Shown here piece after piece: positions 7,850-18,140 of a stretch of 64,000 bases of DNA. Each line of letters begins with the position of its first letter. Position 1 is the first letter of the stretch. This DNA is from CAZODA01 sp964578485 (GTDB lineage: Bacteria > Bacteroidota > Bacteroidia > Bacteroidales > Marinilabiliaceae): positions 1 through 64,000 of the forward strand of contig CAZODA010000009.1 of assembly GCA_964578485.1 (NCBI GenBank). Direction: 5' to 3'. Under the pieces are notes generated by a model. That model was not told where the DNA came from. It was given only the letters and a program-made list of their open reading frames with translations, and searched no databases. The position numbers and the translations under genes were made by a program.

Positions 7850-8375
7850 TTACACGTATTTGCTTTTTATTTTTTTTCATTTGTCTGTACCGTTGATTTA
7901 TTGGATTTTGGGATTTCGTTGATTAGAATTTGCTAATCTGCTAATCAACTCATTTCTTCATTCTGATGTTTCGAGTTTCGAGTTTTGGGTTTCGAGTTTC
8001 GAGTTTCGAGTTTCGAGTTTCGAGTTTTGGGTTGGTTGGTAATATTTCTTCATTCCTCATTTCCTCATTTTTCATTCCTTCATTCCTTCATTTCTTAATT
8101 AACTAATTTGCTAATCTGCTAATTTCTTCATTTTTCATTTCTTAATTTACTAATTAACTAATCTGCTAATCAACTCATTTCTTCATTTCTTCATTTCTTC
8201 ATTTCTTTATTCTGATGTTTCGAGTTTCGAGTTTTGGGTTGATTGGTAATATTTCTTCATTCTTAATCTACTAATCTGCTAATTAACTAATCTGCTAATT
8301 AACTGATCTGCTAATTAACTAATCTGCTAATCAACTCATTTCTTCATTTTTCATTTCTTCATTTCTTTATTAACT
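7850..8375. repeat. Composite dispersed repeat region between lpxA and the deacylase gene
   Basis: About 520 bases without a gene, built from a few short words: TTTCTTCAT runs, CTAATCTGCTAATTAA units, and GAGTTTCGAGTTT runs (7970-8035 and 8216-8240). A 28-base segment starting CTAATCTGCTAATCAACTC occurs at 7933, 8158 and 8319, so the block has been duplicated with a period of about 225 bases. Both sub-blocks also share TTGGTAATATTTCTTCATTC. Low complexity and stop codons in every frame argue against coding function. Confidence 0.8.
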
Positions 8376-8400
8376 TGAATGCAGTCAAATGTTAGTGTTC

Positions 8401-9444
8401 ATGAAATTAATATTATTTATTTTTCTGTTGCTAATGCCTTTTTCCATGAGCTCGCAAAACATTAAACGATTGCGTTTAGAGGCACAGCATGGTTTTATTA
8501 TTGAACATTCTAATGAATTAAAGCCTTTTGCCAAGAATAAGCCTTATTCCTTTGTTTTTTCTATGCAGTGGATGGGTACTGAACGTGGTTATTGGGAAGC
8601 TTGTAATTGTTTTCATTATTTGGGGCTTCAGTTCTCCTATCTTGACTTTGGTGATTCTAAAGTTATGGGTAAGGCATATTCCTTGGCCGGAACCTTTGAA
8701 CCTCAGTTATGGACAAGGGATAGATTTTCTGTAAGCCTAAATTCCGGAATTGGTATATCGTGGTTAACGCGCATCCATCATGCGGAGAAAAACCCTTTAA
8801 ATAAATTTTTCAGCTCACACCTGAGCTTCCTTTTGTTCCTAACTCTGGGCTTTGAATATCGCATTACTGATGCATGGGGTTTGTATGCTTCTGTAAATTA
8901 CAATCATATTTCTAATGGTGGTCAAAAGCAACCAAACTTAGGAGTTAATTTTCCACAAGCCGGTCTTGGACTAAACTATTATTTGTCAACCAGCGAACTT
9001 CCTAAATACTCTGTGCAAGCACAAACAGAGCGTTGGCAATTTTGGGTGGAAAGTGGCTTTATTACTAATAAAACCGGAGAGGGAAATAAACGCAGGCCTG
9101 CTATTTCATTTGTTGGGGGCAGCCAAAGAATCCTTGGTAGTATTAATGCTGTTGGTGCAGGGATGGAGTTTTCTAAAGATTATGCATATAAAAAAGTTCA
9201 TGATGAAAATAACAATTTTACCTTAGCTCCTTTTATTGCTCACCATTTTCATCTTGGACGCTTTGATTTTAGCCAGCGTATCGCTTGGTATATAAAACAA
9301 AGCGAAAAATATGCTCAATATAAAATGTATCAGAGATATGCTCTATTATTTAGAGTTAAATCAGGCTTCCACCTTGGAACTTCCTTAAAGGCACATGGAC
9401 ATGTTGCTGCTAACCTTGATTTTAGAACCGCATGGAAATTTTAA
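8401..9444 (+). CDS. PagL-like lipid A deacylase (acyloxyacyl hydrolase family), outer membrane
   Basis: Predicted outer-membrane beta-barrel enzyme that removes an acyl chain from lipid A. After a signal peptide (about 1-19, ending near SSQ) the protein has alternating beta-strand character. The segment NYNHISNGGQ carries the His-x-Ser-Asn pattern typical of the PagL family active site (about residues 167-176 counted from this start), followed by a Gly-rich strand ending in GLNYYL. An ATG four codons earlier (8389) is possible, but the 8401 start gives a normal Lys-led signal sequence. The C-terminal half (about 210-347) resembles additional barrel strands. Its closeness to lpxA, though on the other strand, fits a shared lipid A theme. 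Family assignment is by motif recognition. Confidence 0.75.
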   Translation: MKLILFIFLLLMPFSMSSQNIKRLRLEAQHGFIIEHSNELKPFAKNKPYSFVFSMQWMGTERGYWEACNCFHYLGLQFSYLDFGDSKVMGKAYSLAGTFEPQLWTRDRFSVSLNSGIGISWLTRIHHAEKNPLNKFFSSHLSFLLFLTLGFEYRITDAWGLYASVNYNHISNGGQKQPNLGVNFPQAGLGLNYYLSTSELPKYSVQAQTERWQFWVESGFITNKTGEGNKRRPAISFVGGSQRILGSINAVGAGMEFSKDYAYKKVHDENNNFTLAPFIAHHFHLGRFDFSQRIAWYIKQSEKYAQYKMYQRYALLFRVKSGFHLGTSLKAHGHVAANLDFRTAWKF

Positions 9445-9553
9445 TGAAATAATAAAGTGTTAATATAAACATCTTTATAAACGGCATCCCGAATTATATT
9501 GTAAACTGAATTTTAACAACTTCTATAAAAGGCCTTATTTAAGATATAGCCAC

Positions 9554-9588
9554 AAAAAACCGGAGCAACGAAAAATTCGTTGCTCCGG
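9554..9588 (-). terminator. Intrinsic terminator of the SusC/SusD operon
   Basis: A perfect 13-bp stem, CCGGAGCAACGAA (9560-9572) with TTCGTTGCTCCGG (9576-9588), closes on three bases. On the - strand it is followed by a T run (the A run at 9554-9559), so it ends leftward transcription 29 bases after susD. Confidence 0.9.
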
Positions 9589-9616
9589 CTGTTAAAGAAA
9601 AGAATATTATTGATTT

Positions 9617-11347
9617 TTATTCCCAACCCGGATTTTGTTTCAGAGCTGTATTAAGTTCTATTACAGTTTGTGGGAAAGGAAGCAATTCATGTTTATTTTT
9701 CTTGAAGCCCATATTGGCTGCACCGTATAGATCTATATAGAAGGTAGCATCTGATTCATCAATCAAAGCCTTGTGTACTGATCCGCCTTGAAATAGTTCA
9801 TCTCTTAGGTTTGGAACATAGTAGCCTTGTTTTTCAAGACTTTCTGTTTTTCCCCAACGGATGAGGTCGGCTGATCGTGATCCTTCAAGCCATAATTCAA
9901 ATTGTTTTTCTTTTTGCACCTCAGCAAGAGTGAGTGCCGTAGAAACGTAATTTGATTGGGCACGATTTTGAATGTCTTGTAGGCACTTAAGACCAAGACC
10001 ATCATCATCAGTGGTTTGAGCACATACTTCAGCATAGAGGAGGAGAACTTCTGCGTAACGCATGAGAGGGAAGTTCCTATCCCAGGCACCATTAATTTTG
10101 TTTAAGTCTCCTTGATCTTTGTGAACAACAATCTTCCATCCGAAATATCCTTCGTTTCCATAAACATAATTTGGAATTCCACGAGTCTTATCAACTTCTT
10201 TTTCAGCTGTTCTACCCGGTACAAAGTTATCACCATCGGAAACATATTGATGATCATAAAGGATTTCATCGTATGTTTTGATCCAAGCTTTACGGCGAGC
10301 TGATTCCATGCCATCATTAGCTATAAGATCTTCAGCAAATTTTCCTGTTGGATTAATCCATCCCCAACCATTGTTGTTGATTTGTGCATCTTTGAATTGA
10401 CCGCCGTTCATGTTTTCAAAACGCCAGTTGAAAGTCATATGATCGTTCCAGCCGGCACGCATTTGAACCGGCATTCCTGTAACAACAGCAGGATCAGGCT
10501 CAACGTTGAACTCAAATACTATTTCACTTGTGGCTTTTCCATCAGCGTGACCAATTTTGGTCATATCTTCAGACGGAATTAATGCATAATTACCTGAATT
10601 TATTACTGCCAATAGAGCTGTTTTAGCACCGTTATAATCTTTTTTCCAGATTAGAGCTTTTCCTTTTATTGCATAGGCAAAACCTTTGGTAACCTTAACA
10701 GCACCGGGCTTGTCGTTTGGTCCTTGGCGTTCATCAAGATCAGGAAGTGCAAGGTCGATTTCTTTTACAACCCAGTTCATTACTTCTTCCTGAGATGCTG
10801 CGTTTTCGGGACGAGAATCACCAGTGAGAACTTCTTCTACAATAGGAGGAGTTCCCCAGTATATACCGAGCATCATATGATTGAATGCCCTTATAACGCG
10901 AGCTTCAGCAATACAACGTTTCATAGTCTTGGTAACTGTTCCAAGTCTTTCTTCTGTAAAGTTTGTAATCACTAAGTTACACTTGTGAATAGAGCGATAA
11001 AAAGCAGTATATGCAGCAAGTGGCACCGGATTATCAGTTGCATAGCGGAATTGCTGGTATTCTCTTTGCATGACACAGTCATCAGAACCGGAACCTGCGA
11101 GATAAAAATCATCAGCTTGATAGTTGGTTAATCCAAAGATAGGTCCGTAGTTATACTCGGTATCCGACTTTGCGTAGTTCTTGTGTGTATCGAAATACAC
11201 ACCTACCAATGCAGCTTCTGCGTCTGCATCTGTTTTATAGAAATCCTCTATGGGCAGGACACCCTTTTGAGGTATATCAAGTAGGTCTTCGTTACATCCT
11301 ATAAATGCAAAGACACTAAAGCATAAAAATAAAATATATTTTTTCAT
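9617..11347 (-). CDS. SusD/RagB-family nutrient-binding outer-membrane lipoprotein
   Basis: Cell-surface glycan-binding partner of the SusC transporter. The N-terminus is a lipoprotein signal with Cys18 in FAFIGC, followed by the SusD-type start DLLDIPQKG. The 576-residue length, the N-terminal SusD-like segment and the C-terminal RagB/SusD region (LMRYAEVLLLYAE near 430-442, and ELLPFPQTVIELN close to the end) are typical. It follows susC by only 11 bases and ends just before a strong terminator, so the pair closes the operon. Which polysaccharide it binds is not visible. The GH43 and esterase upstream suggest an arabinose- or xylose-containing, acylated glycan. Confidence 0.96.
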   Translation of the reverse strand: MKKYILFLCFSVFAFIGCNEDLLDIPQKGVLPIEDFYKTDADAEAALVGVYFDTHKNYAKSDTEYNYGPIFGLTNYQADDFYLAGSGSDDCVMQREYQQFRYATDNPVPLAAYTAFYRSIHKCNLVITNFTEERLGTVTKTMKRCIAEARVIRAFNHMMLGIYWGTPPIVEEVLTGDSRPENAASQEEVMNWVVKEIDLALPDLDERQGPNDKPGAVKVTKGFAYAIKGKALIWKKDYNGAKTALLAVINSGNYALIPSEDMTKIGHADGKATSEIVFEFNVEPDPAVVTGMPVQMRAGWNDHMTFNWRFENMNGGQFKDAQINNNGWGWINPTGKFAEDLIANDGMESARRKAWIKTYDEILYDHQYVSDGDNFVPGRTAEKEVDKTRGIPNYVYGNEGYFGWKIVVHKDQGDLNKINGAWDRNFPLMRYAEVLLLYAEVCAQTTDDDGLGLKCLQDIQNRAQSNYVSTALTLAEVQKEKQFELWLEGSRSADLIRWGKTESLEKQGYYVPNLRDELFQGGSVHKALIDESDATFYIDLYGAANMGFKKNKHELLPFPQTVIELNTALKQNPGWE

Positions 11348-11358
11348 GTATTCAATTT

Positions 11359-14300
11359 TTAAAATGTAAGGTTAAAACCAAAAACTATTTGTTTTGCTGT
11401 TGGGTATGTACCCATATCAATACCAAGTTGGTTTGAAGTATTACCAGAAGCAGTTTCAGGATCAAGACCGATGTAATTGGAAAAGGTGAAGAAGTTTTCA
11501 AGAGATCCAAATACTCGAAGATCACTGATATAAAGATTGCTTAAGAGCCTACTTGGAAGAGTGTAACCTAACTGAATTTGCTTGATTTTGAAATAAGAAC
11601 CATCAAAAATAGTTAGATCAGAGCTGAATGCATCATTCGACCACTTTGTAACAGCCGGGAACTTAGCGTTAGTATTTTGCGGAGTCCATGAGTTTTCGTA
11701 GAACCATGCGTAGTTGTTACAATATGGACGGTCTGAACGCCATGCTTGTGGAAGAATTTTGTGGCCACTGGCTCCTGTTCCAAACAGTACAAAATCAAAT
11801 CCTTTGTAGTCAAGACTGATAGTGATACCGTAAGTAAATGTTGGGAATCCGCTACCAAGATTTGTTTTATCGTTTGAATCCCACACGCCGTTACCGTCTA
11901 TGTCTTCAAATACTGCATTTCCTTCGTTATCAAATTCTTTGAATTTATATCCGTAGAAATACCATAGAGGTTCACCTTCTGAACACTGTGTGGTAATGCT
12001 GCTACCCTGAAGTACTGCACCTCTGATTCTGTCAGTTATTGGATTTAGATAAGAAAGTTCATTTTTCAGAGTTGCCATATTTGCATTAACAGAATAGCCT
12101 AAATCACCAATTCTGTCTCTCCAGCCAAGCTCAACTTCAATACCTTTATTTATAACGTTACCTGCATTAAGCGTAGTTCTACCAACGCCTGTTTCAACAA
12201 CAGGAGTAACGCCTACAAGGAGTCCTTTTGTTTCTTTGTTATACCAGTCTAGGCCTAAAGAAAGTCTTCCACTGAGGAAACGAGCATCAAGACCAATGTC
12301 TATCTGTTCAGATTCTTCCCAAACTAAGTTTGGATTAGGTAATCCTTTTGAGGTGTCAGGTACAGATCCGTATGAAAGGGTAGAGTCATGTGGAATGTAC
12401 TGATACCAGTCACTATTAGCTGCTATAACTCCCGAGTATGGATAACCACTGAGAACCCTGATATTACCGTTACGTCCCCATGATCCACGGAATTTCAAAT
12501 ATGAAAGAATGTCTGTGTTTATATTATCCTTCATGAAAGACTCGTTACTAATGGTCCATCCTGCTGATACTGATGGGAAATTACCCCAGCGAGATTCTTT
12601 TGGAAGTTTTGATGAGTCAAAGGCATCTGAACGGAAGTTTGCTTGAATGGTATAGCGTTGATCATAGCTGTAAAACAAACGTCCAAAGTATGAAAGATTT
12701 TTTGAAACGCCTGGTGCATTGTTTGCTGATATTTTCGCATCCGGTTTCAGATAATTAATATAGCGGTAGTTAGGGGCATAACCGGTAAGAATATCTGCTC
12801 CATCACTTGAAACAGAAACATTGTCTGAGTGACTTTCTTCCCAAGACATACCTATCATAGCACCAACTTCGTGTTTAAGGTCTATAGTTTTGTTATAGTT
12901 AACGAAGTTTTCAAACTGATAGAAGTAAGCATTGTTAGCAGCTGCACTTATCCTATAAGTTGTTCTGCGTACAAATTCATTAGCTTCGTAAGGTTCATCA
13001 TACTGGTGTGAATTGCTTTGAGTGATACGATAACCCAAACGGGAAGTGTAAATCAATCCCTTTATTGGATTAAAATTTAAATAAGCAAGTCCGCGAACAT
13101 TTAAACCTTGATTGTATCCCTCAGTAGCATCTCTTCTGATAAATGGGTTTGAAGATTGTGTTTCACCACTTATTGGAGATATTCTGTAATAAACGCCATC
13201 TTCGTTTGCAATAACCTTAATTCCGTTTTGTATAGCATTTTTCTGTCTTTGTGACAAGTCATCATCGCTGTCAACCAAAGGTCCAAAAAGTGGATCTGTG
13301 GTTATTGCGGCTAATAAAGCTGAACCGTTATCACTTTGTTGAGATACCGATTTTGTTTTCCATTTTTCAATGGAGTTGTTGGTACCAACAGTTAACCATG
13401 GCTTGATTTTATAATCAGCATTAACCTGAAAAGACAGCCTTTCGTAAACATCCTTGTTACCAACAAAGATACCATCATGCTTAACATTATTAATAGCAGC
13501 AAAATAAGAGCCCTTGTCGTTACCACCTTGGAAACCGATAGTATGGCGCGAGTTCCATGTTGGTTCAAATACTTCGTCAGCCCAATTAATATCAGTGCCT
13601 GGAACATAGCCAGAGCTTGTAAGTCTTTCTTCAGTGAGGAAGCCTTGTTCTAAACCGAAATCAATATATTGTTTAGCATTAAGTACATCCAACTTACGAG
13701 AAAGGCTGCTGAGTTGCCATTGTGCATTATAGAATATTTGACCTTGTGTTGCTCTAACACCTGTTTTAGTTGTGATAAGAACAACACCATTACCGGCTTG
13801 ACTACCATAAATTGCTGCAGAAGCACCATCTTTCAATATTTCTATTGATTCTATCATTTCCGGATCAAGATATTGGATGTTATCCACTTTTAAACCGTCA
13901 ACAATAAATAATGGACTATTGTATTGAGAGTTCGATGACATACCACGAATCCGGATTTCTGCGCCCATACCGGGAGCACCTGAATTTGATAGTACTTGAA
14001 CACCGGCTGCTTTTCCTTGAAGTGCGACAGCAGCGTCTGAAGTGGAGCGGTTTTTTAAGTCATCAGTTCCTACCTTAACTATAGCCCCGGTTAAATCGCT
14101 CTTCCTCATAGTTCCATAACCTACAACAATTATTTCATCGAGGCCAATGTCGGTAGGTTGCATAACAACATTAATGGAAGTCCTACCTGCAATGTTAACA
14201 CTTTGAGAATCAAAACCGATAAAATAAAAAGATAAGGTTCCGTCTGAGGGTACGCTCAGCGAGAACTCTCCATCTATATCAGTTATTGTTCCAGTGGTAG

Positions 14301-14463
14301 TTCCTTCAAGAACGACATTAACACCAGGCAAAGGATCGCCTGTATTATCAGTAACAGTACCTGTAACTAATGCATTTTGCGCAAAGGCAGCAAAATGAAT
14401 CGAAAAAAAGAGAAATACCAATAACATGGCTTCCCTTTTAATACTCTTCACTTTTCTTTTCAT
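11359..14463 (-). CDS. SusC/RagA-family TonB-dependent outer-membrane transporter
   Basis: A 1034-residue TonB-linked porin importing oligosaccharides through the outer membrane. It has a long signal peptide (about 1-28), a carboxypeptidase-D regulatory-like domain (about 32-110, with GTVTDNTGDPLPGVNVV), a TonB-box/plug start at EIIVVGYGT, the plug domain and a 22-strand-type barrel ending in an aromatic residue (FGFNLTF). It has no N-terminal STN domain, so direct signalling to an anti-sigma factor is not expected. No regulator of the HTCS, ECF sigma or SusR type lies nearby, so control is probably by a distant gene. Confidence 0.97.
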   Translation of the reverse strand: MKRKVKSIKREAMLLVFLFFSIHFAAFAQNALVTGTVTDNTGDPLPGVNVVLEGTTTGTITDIDGEFSLSVPSDGTLSFYFIGFDSQSVNIAGRTSINVVMQPTDIGLDEIIVVGYGTMRKSDLTGAIVKVGTDDLKNRSTSDAAVALQGKAAGVQVLSNSGAPGMGAEIRIRGMSSNSQYNSPLFIVDGLKVDNIQYLDPEMIESIEILKDGASAAIYGSQAGNGVVLITTKTGVRATQGQIFYNAQWQLSSLSRKLDVLNAKQYIDFGLEQGFLTEERLTSSGYVPGTDINWADEVFEPTWNSRHTIGFQGGNDKGSYFAAINNVKHDGIFVGNKDVYERLSFQVNADYKIKPWLTVGTNNSIEKWKTKSVSQQSDNGSALLAAITTDPLFGPLVDSDDDLSQRQKNAIQNGIKVIANEDGVYYRISPISGETQSSNPFIRRDATEGYNQGLNVRGLAYLNFNPIKGLIYTSRLGYRITQSNSHQYDEPYEANEFVRRTTYRISAAANNAYFYQFENFVNYNKTIDLKHEVGAMIGMSWEESHSDNVSVSSDGADILTGYAPNYRYINYLKPDAKISANNAPGVSKNLSYFGRLFYSYDQRYTIQANFRSDAFDSSKLPKESRWGNFPSVSAGWTISNESFMKDNINTDILSYLKFRGSWGRNGNIRVLSGYPYSGVIAANSDWYQYIPHDSTLSYGSVPDTSKGLPNPNLVWEESEQIDIGLDARFLSGRLSLGLDWYNKETKGLLVGVTPVVETGVGRTTLNAGNVINKGIEVELGWRDRIGDLGYSVNANMATLKNELSYLNPITDRIRGAVLQGSSITTQCSEGEPLWYFYGYKFKEFDNEGNAVFEDIDGNGVWDSNDKTNLGSGFPTFTYGITISLDYKGFDFVLFGTGASGHKILPQAWRSDRPYCNNYAWFYENSWTPQNTNAKFPAVTKWSNDAFSSDLTIFDGSYFKIKQIQLGYTLPSRLLSNLYISDLRVFGSLENFFTFSNYIGLDPETASGNTSNQLGIDMGTYPTAKQIVFGFNLTF

Positions 14464-14923
14464 AAAAACAGATTTAAATGTAAAAAAAATAGATAAATTA
14501 ATAAATAAGTGAATAAATTGATTAATAAAAGAACAGAATGAATGAACAAATAAATTATCTCAACTATTCAATTTATTATATTCTCTTTATTGTTGGCGAA
14601 ATAAGTTATCAAATTAGCTAGGCGAGCTTCCTTGATGCAAATTTTGCCAATTTTTAACGAAATTACACACTTGTTTGATAAATTAAGGTGATAATTCTGT
14701 GTAAAAGGAGGATAAATTTTAAAAATTGAATAATTCTCTTAATTTTTAAAAAGCTTTTAGTTATGCGGTTGTTATGCTAAGAGTTTAGCATAGAGTTTTT
14801 TATAGCCAGATTTTAAGGTTTAACTTTTGTTAATTAAAATCAAAATAAATAAGGAATGAAATTTATTCTTCCATTCCTTATTTTTTTTGTTTTAGATTTC
14901 TACCAACTTATAATGGCAATTTC
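14464..14923. other. Intergenic region between GH43 and susC, with a stem-loop at 14851-14879
   Basis: 460 bases with no convincing gene. AAGGAAT (14851-14857) pairs with ATTCCTT (14873-14879), extended by GAA/TTC inside. An eight-T run follows on the + strand, and a weaker T-rich tract follows on the - strand, so it may end the GH43 transcript 45 bases after that gene. That would make susC start from its own promoter in this gap. No perfect -7 box for susC was found; the nearest is CAAATAAA on the + strand near 14545, which is one mismatch away. Confidence 0.5.
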
Positions 14924-16378
14924 TTAGTGATTTCTAAAATTCCATTTGGAGTTATCGCTGTTAATATCAAATTTTGCGAGAGATGGAGTACTGTCGCCTA
15001 CAGCAACCAAAGCAAATTGCTCATTTGAATTGGGAACTACTTTTGGCATGATACGATAGCTTCCGTCTGTTAGTTGATCTATTCTCCATAATTGTTCATC
15101 TGCACCTGTAAATTCGGGAACAGTAGTAAGTTCAGCTTCTGCCGTTGCTGATAGAGCTCTTTCAGTTCCTTCTATTGTGATTTTATAATAAGGACCTCCA
15201 AGGTATCCCCCTGCCTCAGGAACAGCTGTGATCGTCCAACGCTGATGAGGTCGCATCATATAATCACGAATTCTTACACCAATATTTCCTTTAGGCCATG
15301 TATGAATAACATCGTTTAATGTTTGCATGGGGAGAGAAACAATGGCTTCATCTTCGTTGTCATGGTTAAATCTGGGAGCTCTTCTGGGCATTCTCACAAA
15401 ATCAACTGTCAACTCCAGTCCATAACCTCTTCTTTCGGATTCTATTTTATAAGTTCCTTCTTTAAAAATTTCTCCTGCAAGGGGCCAATCTTCTTTCCAC
15501 AACAAGGGCAGGATACCCAGAACGCTGTGACCACTTTGATCCATATCAGCTTCATAATGGCAAGACATCTTCTCAACTCCCTCTTCTATAATATAGCGTC
15601 CAAAATGTCCGGGCCCTATAAGTCTATCTCTTGCTGCAACTACCAATTTGCCACCGCCTTTCAACATATCCCTACCCATGTTGTCAAGATATGGGCCTGT
15701 AACTTTTCTTGAGCGGCCAACGATAATATTGTAAGTTGAATTGGAGCCATCGCAACAAGTGCCATGAGTACCAAATAGATAATACCATCCGTTACGATAG
15801 GCCAGAGTAGTAGCTTCACAATCAATAGCTATGTCTATAGCCTTATTTCCTTTAACTCGTTCCCCTGTTCGAGGGTCTAACTCAATTAGTCTAATAAAGC
15901 CGAAATAAGTTCCGTAACAACACCATAAACGACCGTCATTGGGATCCAACAATAAGCCCGGATCAATAGCGTCATTGTCTTCTACTCCATCCGATTGAGC
16001 AACCAACATTGGTTCCGTATATTCAAAGTCGGGAGATGTTGGATCTAAAGTTTTATTCCACATAGTTAGAATTCTACCATTATGACCTCCGCCTAATCCA
16101 CCTCCTGTAGCTCCATAAACAACGAGATAACGATCTCCTATTTTCATAGCATCCGGTGCTGCTCCACGTCCCGGTCTAACAGCTCCTCCGTTCCATGTCC
16201 AACCGTCATCTGATATTAATCCTCCACCCCCTGTTCCAAAGGTGTAATATTTCCCATCACATTCTACAATAGTTGATGGATCATGAATAAAGGGTCTTCC
16301 AACTTGAGCAGTCATTGTTGCTGCTATAAACATACAAGTGATTGCTATTGATGCTTTTAATTTATATAAAGTCTTCAT
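14924..16378 (-). CDS. Secreted glycoside hydrolase family 43 enzyme with C-terminal ricin-like domain
   Basis: A 484-residue five-bladed propeller enzyme, likely an arabinanase, arabinofuranosidase or xylosidase. After the signal peptide (about 1-24, TMTAQ) the GH43 acidic triad is visible: Asp33 in IHDPS, Asp139 in NDAIDPGLL and Glu188 in DCEATTL. From about 350 the C-terminal part has repeated QRWTI/QLWRI segments and a final SKWNF, which resembles a ricin-type beta-trefoil (CBM13-like) domain. It follows the esterase gene by 27 bases and probably shares its transcript. GH43 substrates cannot be separated without subfamily placement. Confidence 0.88.
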   Translation of the reverse strand: MKTLYKLKASIAITCMFIAATMTAQVGRPFIHDPSTIVECDGKYYTFGTGGGGLISDDGWTWNGGAVRPGRGAAPDAMKIGDRYLVVYGATGGGLGGGHNGRILTMWNKTLDPTSPDFEYTEPMLVAQSDGVEDNDAIDPGLLLDPNDGRLWCCYGTYFGFIRLIELDPRTGERVKGNKAIDIAIDCEATTLAYRNGWYYLFGTHGTCCDGSNSTYNIIVGRSRKVTGPYLDNMGRDMLKGGGKLVVAARDRLIGPGHFGRYIIEEGVEKMSCHYEADMDQSGHSVLGILPLLWKEDWPLAGEIFKEGTYKIESERRGYGLELTVDFVRMPRRAPRFNHDNEDEAIVSLPMQTLNDVIHTWPKGNIGVRIRDYMMRPHQRWTITAVPEAGGYLGGPYYKITIEGTERALSATAEAELTTVPEFTGADEQLWRIDQLTDGSYRIMPKVVPNSNEQFALVAVGDSTPSLAKFDINSDNSKWNFRNH

Positions 16379-16405
16379 TTGTTAATTCAATTTATAGTAT
16401 AGTAA

Positions 16406-17974
16406 TTATTGACAAGTAATTTGGATGTTTTTCACGGGTTCTCCTTGTTCATCAAGGAAGCGAACACAAAAGTCGCTCATACCCGGTCCATTGATAACAA
16501 CCCCCCGAATAATATTTTTCCCCTTTTTGAGTGTCAAGCGTGGCGATACAACATCATCCATTACCATACGTCTGTCTCCCGAAAGTAATAGGGCTTCTTC
16601 TCCATTAAGCCACCACATAGAGGCAGAATTTGATCCCACCGACATTCTTACATTTTGTATTTCTTCAGGGCTGTTTACGACGGTGACTGCCCAAAATAAA
16701 ACTCCATAAATAGGCTTATGTAAACCATAAGCGAAGCGGAATAACTTTACGTTGAATAGTTCGCTGTCAAGGGCATGCCATTTAAGTTTCTGATCTCCTA
16801 CTTTTACTGTTTCGCCATTTTTGGGTAGTATGCTTAATTGATTTTTAAAATATTGCGTGCCAAAGGCAGTTCTTAAATAACTATCTGTGAAGTCGGTATT
16901 GCTTCTAACCGCTACTTCAATAGGCTCCAATAAATTCCAACGTTGAATAAAACCATCCTTGTCGGGATTGCTAATTGATTTGCTTGCAGGAACAAAGTAT
17001 CCGTCAAGGCTTCGAATTGAATCGCGCTCAACTGCTTCGTTGTTTTGACTCCATGCTCTGCCTGTAAATGCTGCTGCACTTTCAGCTTCTTTCAAAAAGA
17101 AATCTGTCATCGCTTTAAAAGTATTATCGTTAAAAGTTACAGGACCATGCTGGCCATCAGGAACAGAAATAAAGTCTGTCAATAAGCCTTTTTCTTTCAA
17201 GACATTAGCGAAAAGCTCACTTTGGCAATAAGGAACTACATTGTCTGCTTCACCATGGATGACTAAAAATTTAGGATCCCTTTCATCAAGAAAAGTAATA
17301 GGATTAGCCAAAGCCATTAAATCAGGATTGTCAATAATGTTACCGCCAATAAGTGCTGATTCAGGGGAATCTCCTGTTTTTGGTCTTTCGCAATTATCCA
17401 TAGCCAATAGATCAATGGGACCAAACCAGTTAACTACTGCATTAACCGAACTGCTAATCATATTAAAACTACCTACATTGCCTTCGATATCAACAGTTGT
17501 ACTGTTAAGGGTATATTCTTTCACTCCGTTAGTAGCACCGGCAAGTGAGGCAAGATGTCCGCCTGAAGAGTAACCTGTTATGCCAATAAAGGAAGCATCG
17601 ATCTTATACTTGGGTGCATTTGCCCTGATAAAGCGAATAGCTGCTTTAACGTCATGAATTTGAGCCGGATATACTGCATCCATACTCGATCTGTGGTTAA
17701 TTGCAATTACAGCAAAGCCACTTTCAAGCAACTGTTTTCCAAAGGAGTTAAAGGAATGCTGCTTCAAATCATTACCAAACCAGGCACTTCCATAAATTAC
17801 AATAATTGCCTTGTATGATGGTTTTTCAATCTCAGGCAAATAGATGTCTAACATGTGATACTGCTTATCATCATCAGCATAATTAACATTAAGCCACTGT
17901 TTGTTGCTATCCTGACTAAAACAGGTAGCGAAGCTAATTGCAGTAAGGACTGCGAAAAATAATAATCGTTTCAT
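16406..17974 (-). CDS. Secreted carbohydrate esterase, alpha/beta-hydrolase with C-terminal appended domain
   Basis: A 522-residue secreted esterase of the BD-FAE / acetylxylan-esterase-like group. Signal peptide about 1-20. The hydrolase domain covers about 28-296, with nucleophile Ser137 in GYSSGGH, Asp244 in HGEADNVVP and His276 in DGQHGPV. A C-terminal region of about 200 residues (305-522) looks beta-rich, with MWWLNGE and GKNIIRGVV. It resembles domains that cap sugar esterases but I cannot name it. The gene is first in the leftward group, with GH43 27 bases behind, so deacylation and glycosidic cleavage are likely coupled. Confidence 0.82.
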   Translation of the reverse strand: MKRLLFFAVLTAISFATCFSQDSNKQWLNVNYADDDKQYHMLDIYLPEIEKPSYKAIIVIYGSAWFGNDLKQHSFNSFGKQLLESGFAVIAINHRSSMDAVYPAQIHDVKAAIRFIRANAPKYKIDASFIGITGYSSGGHLASLAGATNGVKEYTLNSTTVDIEGNVGSFNMISSSVNAVVNWFGPIDLLAMDNCERPKTGDSPESALIGGNIIDNPDLMALANPITFLDERDPKFLVIHGEADNVVPYCQSELFANVLKEKGLLTDFISVPDGQHGPVTFNDNTFKAMTDFFLKEAESAAAFTGRAWSQNNEAVERDSIRSLDGYFVPASKSISNPDKDGFIQRWNLLEPIEVAVRSNTDFTDSYLRTAFGTQYFKNQLSILPKNGETVKVGDQKLKWHALDSELFNVKLFRFAYGLHKPIYGVLFWAVTVVNSPEEIQNVRMSVGSNSASMWWLNGEEALLLSGDRRMVMDDVVSPRLTLKKGKNIIRGVVINGPGMSDFCVRFLDEQGEPVKNIQITCQ

Positions 17975-18140
17975 ATTTGTATTTAATTAATATATATATG
18001 TTGATATTTATTCTTGAAGTAATGGTAGAGTTGGGAAATTTAGTAAGGTGAAAATAGTGATTTATATAAGGTATATACGGGGACAATTTAATTTTTATAG
18101 AGTACTAATCTTAGTTTCAATAAAATATTTTCAATTTTTA

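Noticed and set aside
7850..8375. CRISPR array
   Set aside because: The repeats are short, low in complexity and contiguous, have no unique spacers of regular length, and no cas gene is near.
15323..15712. 129-codon + strand frame opposite the GH43 gene
   Set aside because: It is an antisense shadow of a well-supported coding region, with no domain features.
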